Shown piece by piece: positions 1 to 8,127 of a DNA stretch of 64,000 nucleotides. Source of the DNA: JAJZOM01 sp046703545 (GTDB lineage: Archaea; Thermoplasmatota; Thermoplasmata; Thermoplasmatales; Thermoplasmataceae); NCBI GenBank assembly GCA_046703545.1, contig JBJKSX010000003.1:1-64000 (forward strand), read 5' to 3'. The notes beneath the pieces were generated by a model that was given only the letters and a program-made list of their open reading frames with translations, made no database searches and was not told the DNA's origin. The stretch's first letter is position 1; every line of letters starts with the position of its first letter. A program made the position numbers and the translations under genes.

Positions 1-1
1 A

Positions 2-586
2 ACCAAGCCAAGGGAGGAGCTCGAAGGCGTCATTGCGCAACTGTCATCATTGCGGAGGAACAGGAGGCACAAACTGCACAGGGCATTTGAAGCTGTTCCA
101 TACACATTCCAGATTACAACCAATTACGGTGCCTTCAGGGACCTCCAGAGGCACAGGTTCATAAGCATAAACAGGCAACCCCTCTCAAACAGGTATGGAT
201 ATGACATTCCAGAATACTTCTCGGAAACCGGAGAGAAAGAGAATTTCATCAACCTCATGCAGAAAGCTTCACAGGTCTTCAGGGAAATCCAGTCAAAACA
301 TGGGCCGCAGATTGCCCAGTACGTAATCCCCTATGCTTTCAGGTATCCTGTGATTGCCCACATGAACCTCAGGGAAGCGGCCTTTTTCTGCGAACTCAGG
401 GCAACACCCCAGGCACATCCCGACCTAAGGAGAATCGCCATATCCGTTTACAGGAACATTGAAAGGGTCAATCCCGGGCTCGCACCACTCATAAAATTTG
501 TAGACACTGGTGATTACGCCCTGGGGAGGCTGAAATCTGAGCAGAGAAAGGAAAGGAAGCTGAAGGATCTGGATTCTGGCAGTTGA
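2..586 (+). CDS. ThyX-like protein (FAD-dependent thymidylate synthase family), C-terminal part; 5' end outside window
   Basis: The frame is open from the left edge to a TGA at 584, so only the last 194 residues are visible; an internal TTG at 50 is probably not the true start. The fragment contains an RHR triplet followed by FISINRQPLS, resembling the ThyX signature RHR-x7-S, and a later helix with NLREAAFFCELRA and AHPDLRR, which matches the folate/FAD-binding end of ThyX. ThyX makes dTMP from dUMP with FAD and methylene-folate. At the signature serine position this copy has proline (the next Ser is two residues on), so the domain may be degenerate. From memory, some Thermoplasmatales ThyX-like proteins are long with two such domains, which would fit a non-catalytic second half. 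Family assignment is fairly secure; activity is not. Confidence 0.66.
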   Translation, partial: TKPREELEGVIAQLSSLRRNRRHKLHRAFEAVPYTFQITTNYGAFRDLQRHRFISINRQPLSNRYGYDIPEYFSETGEKENFINLMQKASQVFREIQSKHGPQIAQYVIPYAFRYPVIAHMNLREAAFFCELRATPQAHPDLRRIAISVYRNIERVNPGLAPLIKFVDTGDYALGRLKSEQRKERKLKDLDSGS

Positions 587-647
587 CCCGAAACTATTGA
601 ACATCCCTTATTTTAGCTGTTTGCCTGAAAAGTGAATTTTAAAAAAG

Positions 648-686
648 TTTATATTGAAGAACATATTAATCCGACAACTTGAGGTG
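648..686 (+). promoter_or_regulatory. Promoter and ribosome site of the thermosome gene
   Basis: A TATA-like box (tttatatt, 648-655) lies under an A-rich stretch that could act as BRE. Transcription would start near 678-682. A GAGGTG ribosome site at 681-686 ends 9 bases before the ATG at 696, so the leader would be very short. Confidence 0.5.
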
Positions 687-695
687 TATCTCTAA

Positions 696-2327
696 ATGTT
701 ATCAGGACAGATGCCAATATTAGTGCTCAAAGAAGGCACATCACGTGAACAGGGCAAGAATGCTCAGAAGAACAACATCGAAGCAGCCAAGACAATTGCA
801 GATGCCATCAGGACCACTCTTGGACCAAAAGGCATGGACAAGATGCTGGTTGATTCGATCGGAGACATTATTATTTCAAACGACGGGGCAACGATTCTCA
901 AAGAAATGGACGTTGAGCACCCAACAGCAAAGATGATTGTTGAAGTTGCCAAATCCCAGGACACTGCTGTCGGGGATGGAACCACATCCGCGGTCATCAC
1001 TGCTGGCGAGCTTCTCAAGCAGGCAGAAAACCTGCTGGAGGCCGGAGTCCACTCCACTGTAATCACAACCGGTTACAGGCTTGCAGTGAACGAGGCAAAG
1101 AAGCACCTTGAAAAAATCGCCCTCACTGCAACAGACGACAAGACACTCAAGAAAATCGCCATGACTGCGCTCTCAGGAAAGAACACCAGCCTTTCAAGCG
1201 ATTTCCTCTCAGATCTGGTTGTGCAGGCAGTGAACGCGGTTGCAGAGGACAGGAACGGAAAGACTGTTGTTGACACGGTCAATATCAAGGTCGACAAGAA
1301 GAGTGGTGGAAGCGTTACGGACACCCAGTTCATCAACGGACTGGTGATCGACAAGGAGAAGGTTCATGCAAAGATGCCCTCCTCGGTTGCAAACGCCAAG
1401 ATCGCCCTCATAGACTCGGCACTTGAAATCAAGAAGACCGAAATAGAAGCCAAGGTTCAGATAACTGACCCATCAAAAATACAGGACTTCCTCACGCAGG
1501 AATCAGACACATTCAAGAGCATGGTTGAGAAGATCAGGAAGAGCGGAGCTAACGTCGTTCTCTGCCAGAAAGGCATTGACGACATTGCACAGCACTACCT
1601 TGCAAAGGAAGGGATCTACGCTGTCAGGAGAGTCAAGAAGAGCGACATGGAAAAACTTGCCAAAGCAACCGGAGCAAAGCTTGTAACAAACCTTGACGAC
1701 CTCACCGAGTCCTATCTTGGAAAGGCCAAGAAAGTTGAGGAGAAGAAGATCAGCGATGACAGGATGACTTTCATCACCGGTGCAGCAAACCCCAAGGCAG
1801 TCAGCCTTCTCATCAGGGGCGGAACCGAGCATGTGGTTTCCGAGATAGAGAGGTCACTCAATGACGCAATAAGGGTTGTGGCAATAACCAAGGAAGATGG
1901 AAAATACTTCCCTGGCGGAGGTGCTGTTGAAGCAGAACTCACCATGAAAATACGACAGTTTGCCAACACTGCTGGCGGAAGGGAGCAGCTTGCCATAGAG
2001 GCATTTGCAAAGGCTCTTGAGATCATTCCAAGGACACTCGCAGAAAATGCAGGCATGGACCCCATCAACACCCTGATCGAGCTCAAGGCAGAACACGAGA
2101 AAGGGCACTCCACATACGGTATCAATTTCGAGACCAACAAGGTGAGCGATATGACCAAACTTGGAGTCGTTGACCCGCTCAGGGTGAAGAAGCACGCCCT
2201 TGAGAGCGCCGTCGAGGTCTCAACAATGATACTCAGGATTGACGATGTGATCGCAAGCAGGAAGTCCAGCTCCGGCGAGTCCCCAGGCGGAATGCCTCCC
2301 GGAATGGGCGGAATGCCACCATACTAA
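696..2327 (+). CDS. thsA: Thermosome subunit (group II chaperonin), alpha-type
   Basis: This is a 543-residue ATP-driven protein-folding subunit of the two-ring archaeal chaperonin in the cytosol. Group II hallmarks are present: LGPKGMDKML at residues 42-51, GDGTT at 93-97 (nucleotide pocket), and a flexible C-terminal tail rich in Gly, Met and Pro ending in GGMPPY. The N-terminus MLSGQMPILVLKEGT closely resembles the Thermoplasma alpha subunit as I remember it, which supports the start at 696 over the internal ATG at 711. The gene stands alone with its own TATA box and GAGGTG ribosome site. A second (beta) subunit would be expected elsewhere. Heat induction is likely but no specific operator is evident. 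Confidence 0.97.
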   Translation: MLSGQMPILVLKEGTSREQGKNAQKNNIEAAKTIADAIRTTLGPKGMDKMLVDSIGDIIISNDGATILKEMDVEHPTAKMIVEVAKSQDTAVGDGTTSAVITAGELLKQAENLLEAGVHSTVITTGYRLAVNEAKKHLEKIALTATDDKTLKKIAMTALSGKNTSLSSDFLSDLVVQAVNAVAEDRNGKTVVDTVNIKVDKKSGGSVTDTQFINGLVIDKEKVHAKMPSSVANAKIALIDSALEIKKTEIEAKVQITDPSKIQDFLTQESDTFKSMVEKIRKSGANVVLCQKGIDDIAQHYLAKEGIYAVRRVKKSDMEKLAKATGAKLVTNLDDLTESYLGKAKKVEEKKISDDRMTFITGAANPKAVSLLIRGGTEHVVSEIERSLNDAIRVVAITKEDGKYFPGGGAVEAELTMKIRQFANTAGGREQLAIEAFAKALEIIPRTLAENAGMDPINTLIELKAEHEKGHSTYGINFETNKVSDMTKLGVVDPLRVKKHALESAVEVSTMILRIDDVIASRKSSSGESPGGMPPGMGGMPPY

Positions 2328-2330
2328 TCC

Positions 2331-2341
2331 CTATTTTTTGT
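2331..2341 (+). terminator. Oligo-T terminator after thermosome gene
   Basis: A run of six T (2334-2339) just after the TAA stop, as at many archaeal terminators. The next gene has its own TATA-like element (aatttttaacc, about 2348-2358). Confidence 0.35.
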
Positions 2342-2378
2342 TGTCAAAAATTTTTAACCACATTCCAAATCCCTTTTT

Positions 2379-3344
2379 ATGGAATTCAATCTTTCCAGAG
2401 TCACTTCTGATGTTGAAGAGAGGGATTTTGACGTTCTCATTATAGGTGCAGGAGCTGGAGGGCTTTCAGCGGCAGTTTATTCCGTCAGGTCCGGCCTGAC
2501 TGCACTGGTCATTGACAAGAGTGTATCGGGCGGCCTTACAGCAGAATCGCCCCTTGTGGAGAATTACCTGGGCTTCAAGGCCATAAAGGGTACCGACCTC
2601 GCGAGAAAATTCACGGAGCATGCGCTGGAATACGTGAAGATACTGGAGAACACCGAAGTCATTTCCGTTGCAAAGGCCAAAGACAAAATAACCGTGAAGA
2701 CCACGCTTGGTGAATTCACAGGAAAATCACTTGTTGTCTCTACAGGCACTTCACATAAGCACCTCAACATTCCCGGAGAGGATGAATACTATGCAAAGGG
2801 GCTTTCATACTGCTCGACCTGCGATGGATTCCTGTTCCAGAAAAAAGATGTGGTTGTCATCGGTGGCGGAAACTCAGGCGCCATTGCATCAATAAGCATG
2901 AACGAGTACACCAACAAGGTAACAATTCTTGAGTTCATGGACCGGTATATGTGCGAAGATGCTTATGTCAAGACAATCGAGAAGAACGGCATAGAATACA
3001 TCAGGAACGCACAGGTTCTCGAGATCGTGGGCGACGGGAAAAAAGTCCATGGTGTCAGGTACAAGGACAGGGCAACAGGTGAGGAAAAGACTGTCAAGAC
3101 GGATGGAGTTTTCATCTACGTCGGCCTTGTGCCACAGACTTCTTTCCTTAAGGGATCTGGCGTGGAGCTCTCGGACAGAGGGTACATAGTGACAGACAAC
3201 AAAGGTAGAACCAGCGTTGAAGGCATCTACAGTGCAGGGGATGTCATGCAGGGAACCGAGGCCCAGATTGCAACTGCGGTCGGTGATGGCTGCAGGGCTG
3301 CCATAACAATATACAATGATCTGATCAAGTCTGGAAGGCGATAG
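2379..3344 (+). CDS. trxB: Thioredoxin reductase (FAD/NAD(P)-dependent)
   Basis: The 321-residue flavoprotein uses reduced pyridine nucleotide to reduce thioredoxin-like proteins in the cytosol. The FAD-binding GAGAGG is at residues 23-28, the redox-active CSTC at 145-148, the second Rossmann motif GGGNSG at 162-167, and the late FAD contact GIYSAGD near 283. This order and length are those of low-molecular-weight TrxB. The ATG at 2379 lies about 26 bases after a TATA-like aatttttaacc, consistent with a leaderless message. It is probably monocistronic, since sucC follows 49 bases on with a separate start region. The Thermoplasma enzyme is reported to be unusual in cofactor preference; this cannot be judged from motifs. 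Confidence 0.93.
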   Translation: MEFNLSRVTSDVEERDFDVLIIGAGAGGLSAAVYSVRSGLTALVIDKSVSGGLTAESPLVENYLGFKAIKGTDLARKFTEHALEYVKILENTEVISVAKAKDKITVKTTLGEFTGKSLVVSTGTSHKHLNIPGEDEYYAKGLSYCSTCDGFLFQKKDVVVIGGGNSGAIASISMNEYTNKVTILEFMDRYMCEDAYVKTIEKNGIEYIRNAQVLEIVGDGKKVHGVRYKDRATGEEKTVKTDGVFIYVGLVPQTSFLKGSGVELSDRGYIVTDNKGRTSVEGIYSAGDVMQGTEAQIATAVGDGCRAAITIYNDLIKSGRR

Positions 3345-3393
3345 TTAAGAGCCAACTTTATTTATTTTCTTACTATGGCAGGGTGGTGGTTCT

Positions 3394-4500
3394 TTGAATC
3401 TCTATGAATACATGGGAAAGGAAATTTTCAGAAAATACGGAATACCTGTTCCCAATGGATACGTTGTTGAAAAGCCAGAGGAAACAAGGGAATTTAAGAA
3501 TCCTGTAGTTGTCAAGTCCCAAATTTTGCTTGGGGGCAGGGGCAAGTCAGGAGGAATCAAGTTTGCAAAAAGCCAGGATGAGCTCAACAAATCTGCTGCA
3601 GAGCTTCTTGGCTCCAAGATAAGGGGACTCACTGTCACGAAGGTTCTCGTTGAAGACATGATAAACATAAAGAAGGAGTATTATGTCAGCTTCGCCCTGA
3701 ACCGTTCAGAGAGGAGACCTGTTCTCATTGCCAGCTCGTCTGGGGGAGTTGAGATAGAATCAGTCCCGCACGAAGAAATATTCACCAGGATGATCGACCC
3801 TCTTCTCGGGTACTCGGACTACATTGGCAGGGAAGCAGCCAAGTTCATGAAACTTGACAAGAACCAGTCCAGCCAGTTCAGAAAGATTCTCGCTGGGCTG
3901 TACAGAGTCTTCGTCGAGGAAGACTGCGAACTTGTGGAGATAAACCCGCTTGTTGAAACAGCCGAAGGGCAGTTCATAGCTGCAGACTCGAAGGTTGTAG
4001 TGGACAGTGACTCACTTTTCAGGCACAAGGATTACAGCATAACAGACCCCGAGAAGACGCCTTTGGAACTGGAGGCTGAGGGGAAAGGTTATGCGTTTGT
4101 AGAGCTGGACGGCCAGATTGGAGTCATCGCGAACGGCGCAGGCCTCACAATGGGGACCCTGGATGCACTCACACTCCACAAGGGAAAGCCGAGAAACTTC
4201 CTTGACCTTGGTGGAACGGACAATGTGGAAATAGTGGTCAATGCTTTTGACCTGGTGCTCAAGGCCGACCCAAAAACCATACTCGTGAACATCTTCGGCG
4301 GTGTCACAAAGGGAGACACTGTTGCAAAGGGAATTGTGGAAGCAAAGAACAGGTTCAACATAACAAAACCCATCGTAGTGAGACTCAGTGGAGTTCACGA
4401 GGAAGAAGGGAGGCAGATTCTCAAGGATGCCGGAATCCAGTCATTCCCAACCATGATGGAAGCGATCGAGAACGTTGTAAAGGTAACAGGTGAGGCATAA
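3394..4500 (+). CDS. sucC: Succinyl-CoA ligase, beta subunit
   Basis: The 368-residue ATP-grasp subunit, with SucD, interconverts succinyl-CoA and succinate with NTP formation in the citric acid cycle. The N-terminal MNLYEYMGKEIFRKYGIPVP, VVVKSQILLGGRGKSGG, the central VEINPLVE and the C-terminal VNIFGGVTKGD are typical of SucC. The start is TTG at 3394, preceded by ggtggtgg (3382-3389), a good archaeal ribosome site. The stop TAA at 4498-4500 shares a base with the sucD ATG (TAATG), so the two subunits are translationally coupled and probably made in equal amounts. Confidence 0.95.
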   Translation: MNLYEYMGKEIFRKYGIPVPNGYVVEKPEETREFKNPVVVKSQILLGGRGKSGGIKFAKSQDELNKSAAELLGSKIRGLTVTKVLVEDMINIKKEYYVSFALNRSERRPVLIASSSGGVEIESVPHEEIFTRMIDPLLGYSDYIGREAAKFMKLDKNQSSQFRKILAGLYRVFVEEDCELVEINPLVETAEGQFIAADSKVVVDSDSLFRHKDYSITDPEKTPLELEAEGKGYAFVELDGQIGVIANGAGLTMGTLDALTLHKGKPRNFLDLGGTDNVEIVVNAFDLVLKADPKTILVNIFGGVTKGDTVAKGIVEAKNRFNITKPIVVRLSGVHEEEGRQILKDAGIQSFPTMMEAIENVVKVTGEA

Positions 4501-5360
4501 TGACAGTTTTAGTTGACAAGAATACAAGGGTAATTGTTCAGGGGATAACGGGCCACCAGGGCTCATTCCACGCTGGTGAAATGATGAAGTTCGGAACAAA
4601 CATTGTTGCCGGAGTATCACCTGGAAAAGGCGGACAGCTGTTCCAGGACAAGGTCCCCATAGTTGACAGCGTTGCTGATGCGATGCAGTACAAGCCGGAT
4701 GCAACCATGATATCCGTCGCGGCACCATTCGTAAAGGATGCGGCATTTGAAGCCATTGACAGCGGAATCAAGCTGGTGTACATTCTTACAGAGCATGTAC
4801 CTTTCCATGATTCAATGGAAATAGTGCATGAGGCCAGGCTCAGAGGAATAACCGTCATAGGGCCAAACGGGCCAGGAATCACTGTGCCGGGCGAATGCAA
4901 GATTGGAATCATGCCCAACCAGATTTTCAGGAAGGGCGATGTTGCAGTGGCTTCCAGAAGCGGAACCCTAACCTACGAGATAGTTGAGGCTATCACCAGG
5001 AGCGGCCGTGGAGAGAGCGCGGTGATTGGCCTTGGTGGAGACCCTGTTGTGGGACTGACATACATAGATGTTCTGAAAATGTTTGCAAATGACCCCAACA
5101 CCAAGCAGATAGTCCTGGTGGGGGAAATCGGCGGTAACAATGAGGAACTTGCAGCTCAGTACATAAAGGAGCACGTCAAGGACAAGAAAGTGGTTGCATA
5201 CATCACTGGAAGAAGCGCGCCTCCAGGAAAGAGAATGGGCCACGCCGGAGCTATCATTGAGAAAGGCGTGGGAACAGCAGAATCGAAAATAAAGGCATTC
5301 GCGGAAGCCGGCGTAAAGGTAGCCGAGTATCCAAGGGACGTTCCCGGACTCCTGGACTGA
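4500..5360 (+). CDS. sucD: Succinyl-CoA ligase, alpha subunit
   Basis: The 286-residue CoA-binding subunit has a Rossmann CoA domain (IVQGITGHQGSFHA near residue 12-25), the ligase motif GPNGPGI (121-127), and GHAGAI at 247-252, in which H248 is the phosphohistidine expected to carry phosphate between CoA-thioester and nucleotide. It overlaps sucC by one base. The ATG of argF follows its stop by four bases, so a sucC-sucD-argF transcript is likely. Confidence 0.96.
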   Translation: MTVLVDKNTRVIVQGITGHQGSFHAGEMMKFGTNIVAGVSPGKGGQLFQDKVPIVDSVADAMQYKPDATMISVAAPFVKDAAFEAIDSGIKLVYILTEHVPFHDSMEIVHEARLRGITVIGPNGPGITVPGECKIGIMPNQIFRKGDVAVASRSGTLTYEIVEAITRSGRGESAVIGLGGDPVVGLTYIDVLKMFANDPNTKQIVLVGEIGGNNEELAAQYIKEHVKDKKVVAYITGRSAPPGKRMGHAGAIIEKGVGTAESKIKAFAEAGVKVAEYPRDVPGLLD

Positions 5361-5364
5361 GAAC

Positions 5365-6276
5365 ATGAAGCGCGACATCATTTCCGTAATGGACATGAAG
5401 GACGATCTTGAGGACATCATAGACCTGTCCATAAAGTTCAAGAAACACAGGTACGAGCAGTTTCCCGAATTCAGGAACCATGTTCTTGGCATGATATTCG
5501 AGAAGCCCAGCACAAGAACAAGAGTTTCACTTGAGACCGCGATGACTCAGCTTGGGGGGCACGCAATCTACCTCAACCCCAACGACATGCAGATAGGGCG
5601 CGGTGAAACCATAGGTGACACTGCACAGGTTCTTTCCAGGTTTGTTGACGTGATTTCCTACAGGGCTTTCAAGCACGAGAATGTGCTTGAACTGGCCAAG
5701 AATGCTTCAGTGCCGGTCATAAATGCCCTGGACGATCTCGAACACCCTGTCCAGATAGTCGCAGACTTCATGACCGTCAAGGAGAGAAAGGGGAAAGTCG
5801 ATGGACTGAAGGTTGCCTACCTGGGAGACGGGAATAATGTCGCAAATTCTCTAATGCTTGGAAGTGCACTTCTGGGTTCTGATTTCTCCATAGGTTGCCC
5901 AAAGGGATACGAACCAGACAAGAATTTCCTGGAAACGGCCCGCAGGCTGTCAAAGGATACCGGTGCACATGTCGAGGTGACAGACGATCCAGTCAAGGCT
6001 GTGGAGTCAGCAGATATTGTTTACACCGATGTCTGGGTTTCCATGGGCGAGGAAAAGGAAAGGGAGCAGAAGGAGAAGCTGTTTTCCAGGTACCAGGTCA
6101 ACAATGGGCTTGTGGACCACGCGAACAGTGATTTCCTGTTCCTGCACTGCCTTCCAGCACACAGGGGACTGGAAGTTACCGCCGAAGTCATGGAAGGACT
6201 GCACAGTGTAGTTTTTGATGAAGCGGAAAACAGGCTACATACAGCGAAGGGGATAATCAGCACTCTCCTTCACTGA
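5365..6276 (+). CDS. argF: Ornithine carbamoyltransferase
   Basis: The 303-residue enzyme makes citrulline from ornithine and carbamoyl phosphate in arginine synthesis. The carbamoyl-phosphate site STRT is at residues 49-52, HPVQ at 127-130, SMGEE at 226-230 (the ornithine loop, distinguishing it from aspartate carbamoyltransferase), and HCLPAHRG at 261-268 with the active-site Cys. The length fits. It is the third gene of a tight unit with sucCD, an unusual pairing of citric acid cycle and arginine genes. A run of six T after the stop (about 6283-6288) may end the transcript. Confidence 0.95.
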   Translation: MKRDIISVMDMKDDLEDIIDLSIKFKKHRYEQFPEFRNHVLGMIFEKPSTRTRVSLETAMTQLGGHAIYLNPNDMQIGRGETIGDTAQVLSRFVDVISYRAFKHENVLELAKNASVPVINALDDLEHPVQIVADFMTVKERKGKVDGLKVAYLGDGNNVANSLMLGSALLGSDFSIGCPKGYEPDKNFLETARRLSKDTGAHVEVTDDPVKAVESADIVYTDVWVSMGEEKEREQKEKLFSRYQVNNGLVDHANSDFLFLHCLPAHRGLEVTAEVMEGLHSVVFDEAENRLHTAKGIISTLLH

Positions 6277-6332
6277 TATACCTTTTTTAGTCAGCAAAAA
6301 GATTTATTTGCAAGTTGCCAATAGAACTGCAG

Positions 6333-6656
6333 ATGAGTACTACTTCTCGTTTTAAAAAAACCCGTAATGTAAACAGGCTCATTGAAGAAAAGAGAGCAGG
6401 CAACAACCTTAGGGAAATACCTGGCGTTCTCGTTCCTGTCTGGCAGATTAAGATAAGGGAACGCTTTGGCATAAGCGTTGATAGAGAAGTGGCGGAATAC
6501 ATTGTACTTGCGGCTCACGAAAGAGGCACCTGGAGGAAGCAGCGGGCCATGAAAAAGATTGAAAGGCTCTTTCTCAGCAGGGGAGAAAACATGGAAGATT
6601 CCGTGAGGAAAGCCAGACAGGTGGTTGACCTTGCGGTTGGCACAGTAGAAAAGTAG
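6333..6656 (+). CDS. Small basic protein of unknown function, paired with METTL5-like gene
   Basis: The 107-residue, lysine/arginine-rich protein has no membrane segment, no signal and no family that I recognise. The frame could begin at a TTG at 6315. I chose the ATG at 6333 because a TATA-like gatttatttgc at 6301-6311 lies at leaderless distance before it. The protein looks all-alpha with several basic helices, which would suit RNA or ribosome binding, but that is inference. Its stop abuts the ATG of the methyltransferase (TAGATG), so the two are co-transcribed. A role next to an rRNA-type methylase is suggested only by context. Confidence 0.72.
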   Translation: MSTTSRFKKTRNVNRLIEEKRAGNNLREIPGVLVPVWQIKIRERFGISVDREVAEYIVLAAHERGTWRKQRAMKKIERLFLSRGENMEDSVRKARQVVDLAVGTVEK

Positions 6657-7262
6657 ATGCCTGAAACCATAAGGTCGAAAAAGAAACTCGAGATCTTATT
6701 GCAGAATTTGAAGAAACCAACATTTTACAGGAATGAATTGGAGCAGTACCCCACAGATGCTTCACTGGCCTCGGAGATTCTTTTCCTGGCTCTGCTGGAT
6801 GGAAACATAGAGGGAAAAACAGTTGGGGATTTTGGTGCAGGTAATGGAGTGCTTGGAATTGGCGCCGCTATGCTTGGGGCTTCGAAAGCCATTTGCGTGG
6901 AAATCGACCGGGAAATGGCAGACACAATCAGGGAGAATTCAGGGAGCCTGAACGTAGAAGTTTTTGAAATGAATATTTCCAATTTCCAGCAGAGGGTCGA
7001 CACTGTGGTGATGAATCCGCCCTTTGGGTCGGTTGTTAAGGGCGCAGACAGGATATTCCTTGAAAAGGCAGCAGAACTTTCAAGCTATGTCTATTCAATC
7101 CATAACATCAAGTCTGCGGATTTCGTCAGAAAATTTTACGCGGAGCACGGGGAAATTGTGCGGGAGTCAAATGTGAGGATCAGAACACCTCGGTTGTACT
7201 CGCACCATACAAGCGATCTCGGATGGATAGATGGCGTTTTCTTCACTGCCAAGTTTGTGTGA
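6657..7262 (+). CDS. METTL5-like N6-adenine methyltransferase (probable rRNA methylase)
   Basis: The 201-residue class I SAM-dependent methyltransferase has the SAM loop DFGAGNGVLGIGA at about 58-70, acidic VEIDRE at 81-86, and the catalytic NPPF at 120-123 of N6-adenine methylases. The N-terminal LEQYPT (28-33) is a hallmark of the METTL5 family, which modifies small-subunit rRNA in eukaryotes; archaeal relatives are expected to act on RNA. It starts directly after the stop of the small upstream gene. The eukaryotic partner TRMT112 is not encoded nearby. Substrate is inferred from family only. Confidence 0.85.
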   Translation: MPETIRSKKKLEILLQNLKKPTFYRNELEQYPTDASLASEILFLALLDGNIEGKTVGDFGAGNGVLGIGAAMLGASKAICVEIDREMADTIRENSGSLNVEVFEMNISNFQQRVDTVVMNPPFGSVVKGADRIFLEKAAELSSYVYSIHNIKSADFVRKFYAEHGEIVRESNVRIRTPRLYSHHTSDLGWIDGVFFTAKFV

Positions 7263-7333
7263 TTTGGGCTGGCCCAACGTCGATCACAGGCAAATAATAA
7301 TTAATAGGCAAAAAATCACGTATAGCTTAGCAT

Positions 7334-7407
7334 GGCCGGGATGGGGTAGGAGGTCATCCTTGGGGATTGTGGATCCCCGGACCCGGGTTCAATTCCCGGT
7401 CCCGGCC
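7334..7407 (+). tRNA. tRNA-His (GTG anticodon), G-1 and C73 encoded
   Basis: It folds as a cloverleaf: acceptor GCCGGGA (7335-7341) with TCCCGGC (7400-7406), D arm GGGT/ATCC, anticodon stem GGGGA/TCCCC enclosing the loop TTGTGGA, and T arm CCGGG/CCCGG around TTCAATT. Anticodon GTG reads CAC/CAT. The base before the acceptor is G (7334) and the discriminator is C (7407), the extra G-1:C73 pair that identifies tRNA-His, so here it is encoded. Two T rather than one separate the D stem and anticodon stem in this fold. CCA is not encoded. An A/T-rich promoter (taattaatagg, about 7298-7308) lies upstream and T-rich DNA follows. Confidence 0.95.
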
Positions 7408-7725
7408 CTTCTTGATTTTTTAATTGGCAAGAGCGATGAGCTTATATTTCACAATTTAATAAAAATAAATTACTAATTCAATGTTTAAATTCTTCAAATC
7501 TCTTGATCTCTTCTGTTCTTCCCCGAACAGTTCCTGGGCTGGTTAGGCTTAATGTACATATGTAAATAATTGCCATTTTGACCAAAGATATAAATAATAA
7601 TTATAAATAAGTATCATTGCCAGTATATTAAAACTATGAGAACTCCGTGAAGTAAGGTTTTGCTGTGTTGGGAACCACATCAGCAACATAGGTAAGGCAT
7701 ACAGACACAAATTGGAACGGTTAGA
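7408..7725. other. 318-base intergenic stretch with a small hairpin
   Basis: No credible gene was found. It is A/T-rich and holds one clean hairpin, ctgttc (7513-7518) and gaacag (7525-7530) around ttcccc, without a following T run. Several TATA-like stretches (ataaataataattataaataag, about 7590-7610) probably belong to the promoter of the gene at 7726, which would then have a leader of roughly 90 bases. No repeat of the tRNA 3' end was seen that would mark an integration site. Confidence 0.4.
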
Positions 7726-8127
7726 ATGGATCCAAGGATATTCATGCGCGGGCTTGAGGAACAGTTGAGGCGTGTGAGGTCTCAGTATATCCAGATTCAA
7801 AGTTCCAAAGTAAACTCAGATCTTGATTCTACGCAGTTGTTGAACAATGCCAGAGTTTGGTTTCTCCGAACTCTTCAGAACACGGATCTTGAGTATGCCG
7901 ATATGCAACTTCCAGCGGTTGAATTCCTTGTGGATGAATCATTTGCCAGACAGAAGAGCCCTCCATACCACCTGATGTACCCTTCAATCTTGTGGTTAAT
8001 TTCCACCATGGCCCAAGAACAGATAGAAACAATTTTTGGAGTACCATTCTATGACAGGTTGCGGCCAATTGCTGAGCAACTTGGACTTGAGCTAAAGAGA
8101 AAGCTTGGCAGAGTGGAGGGAAAGTGA
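7726..8127 (+). CDS. Unrecognised protein, first of a coupled pair
   Basis: The 133-residue cytosolic-looking protein begins MDPRIFMRGLEEQLRR and appears mostly alpha-helical, with an amphipathic N-terminal helix and a basic C-terminus (KRKLGRVEGK). No membrane segment, zinc motif or catalytic motif can be seen. Its GTGATGA end overlaps the start of the next gene (ATG at 8124), so the two are made together and may form a complex. I do not recognise the family. Confidence 0.7.
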   Translation: MDPRIFMRGLEEQLRRVRSQYIQIQSSKVNSDLDSTQLLNNARVWFLRTLQNTDLEYADMQLPAVEFLVDESFARQKSPPYHLMYPSILWLISTMAQEQIETIFGVPFYDRLRPIAEQLGLELKRKLGRVEGK

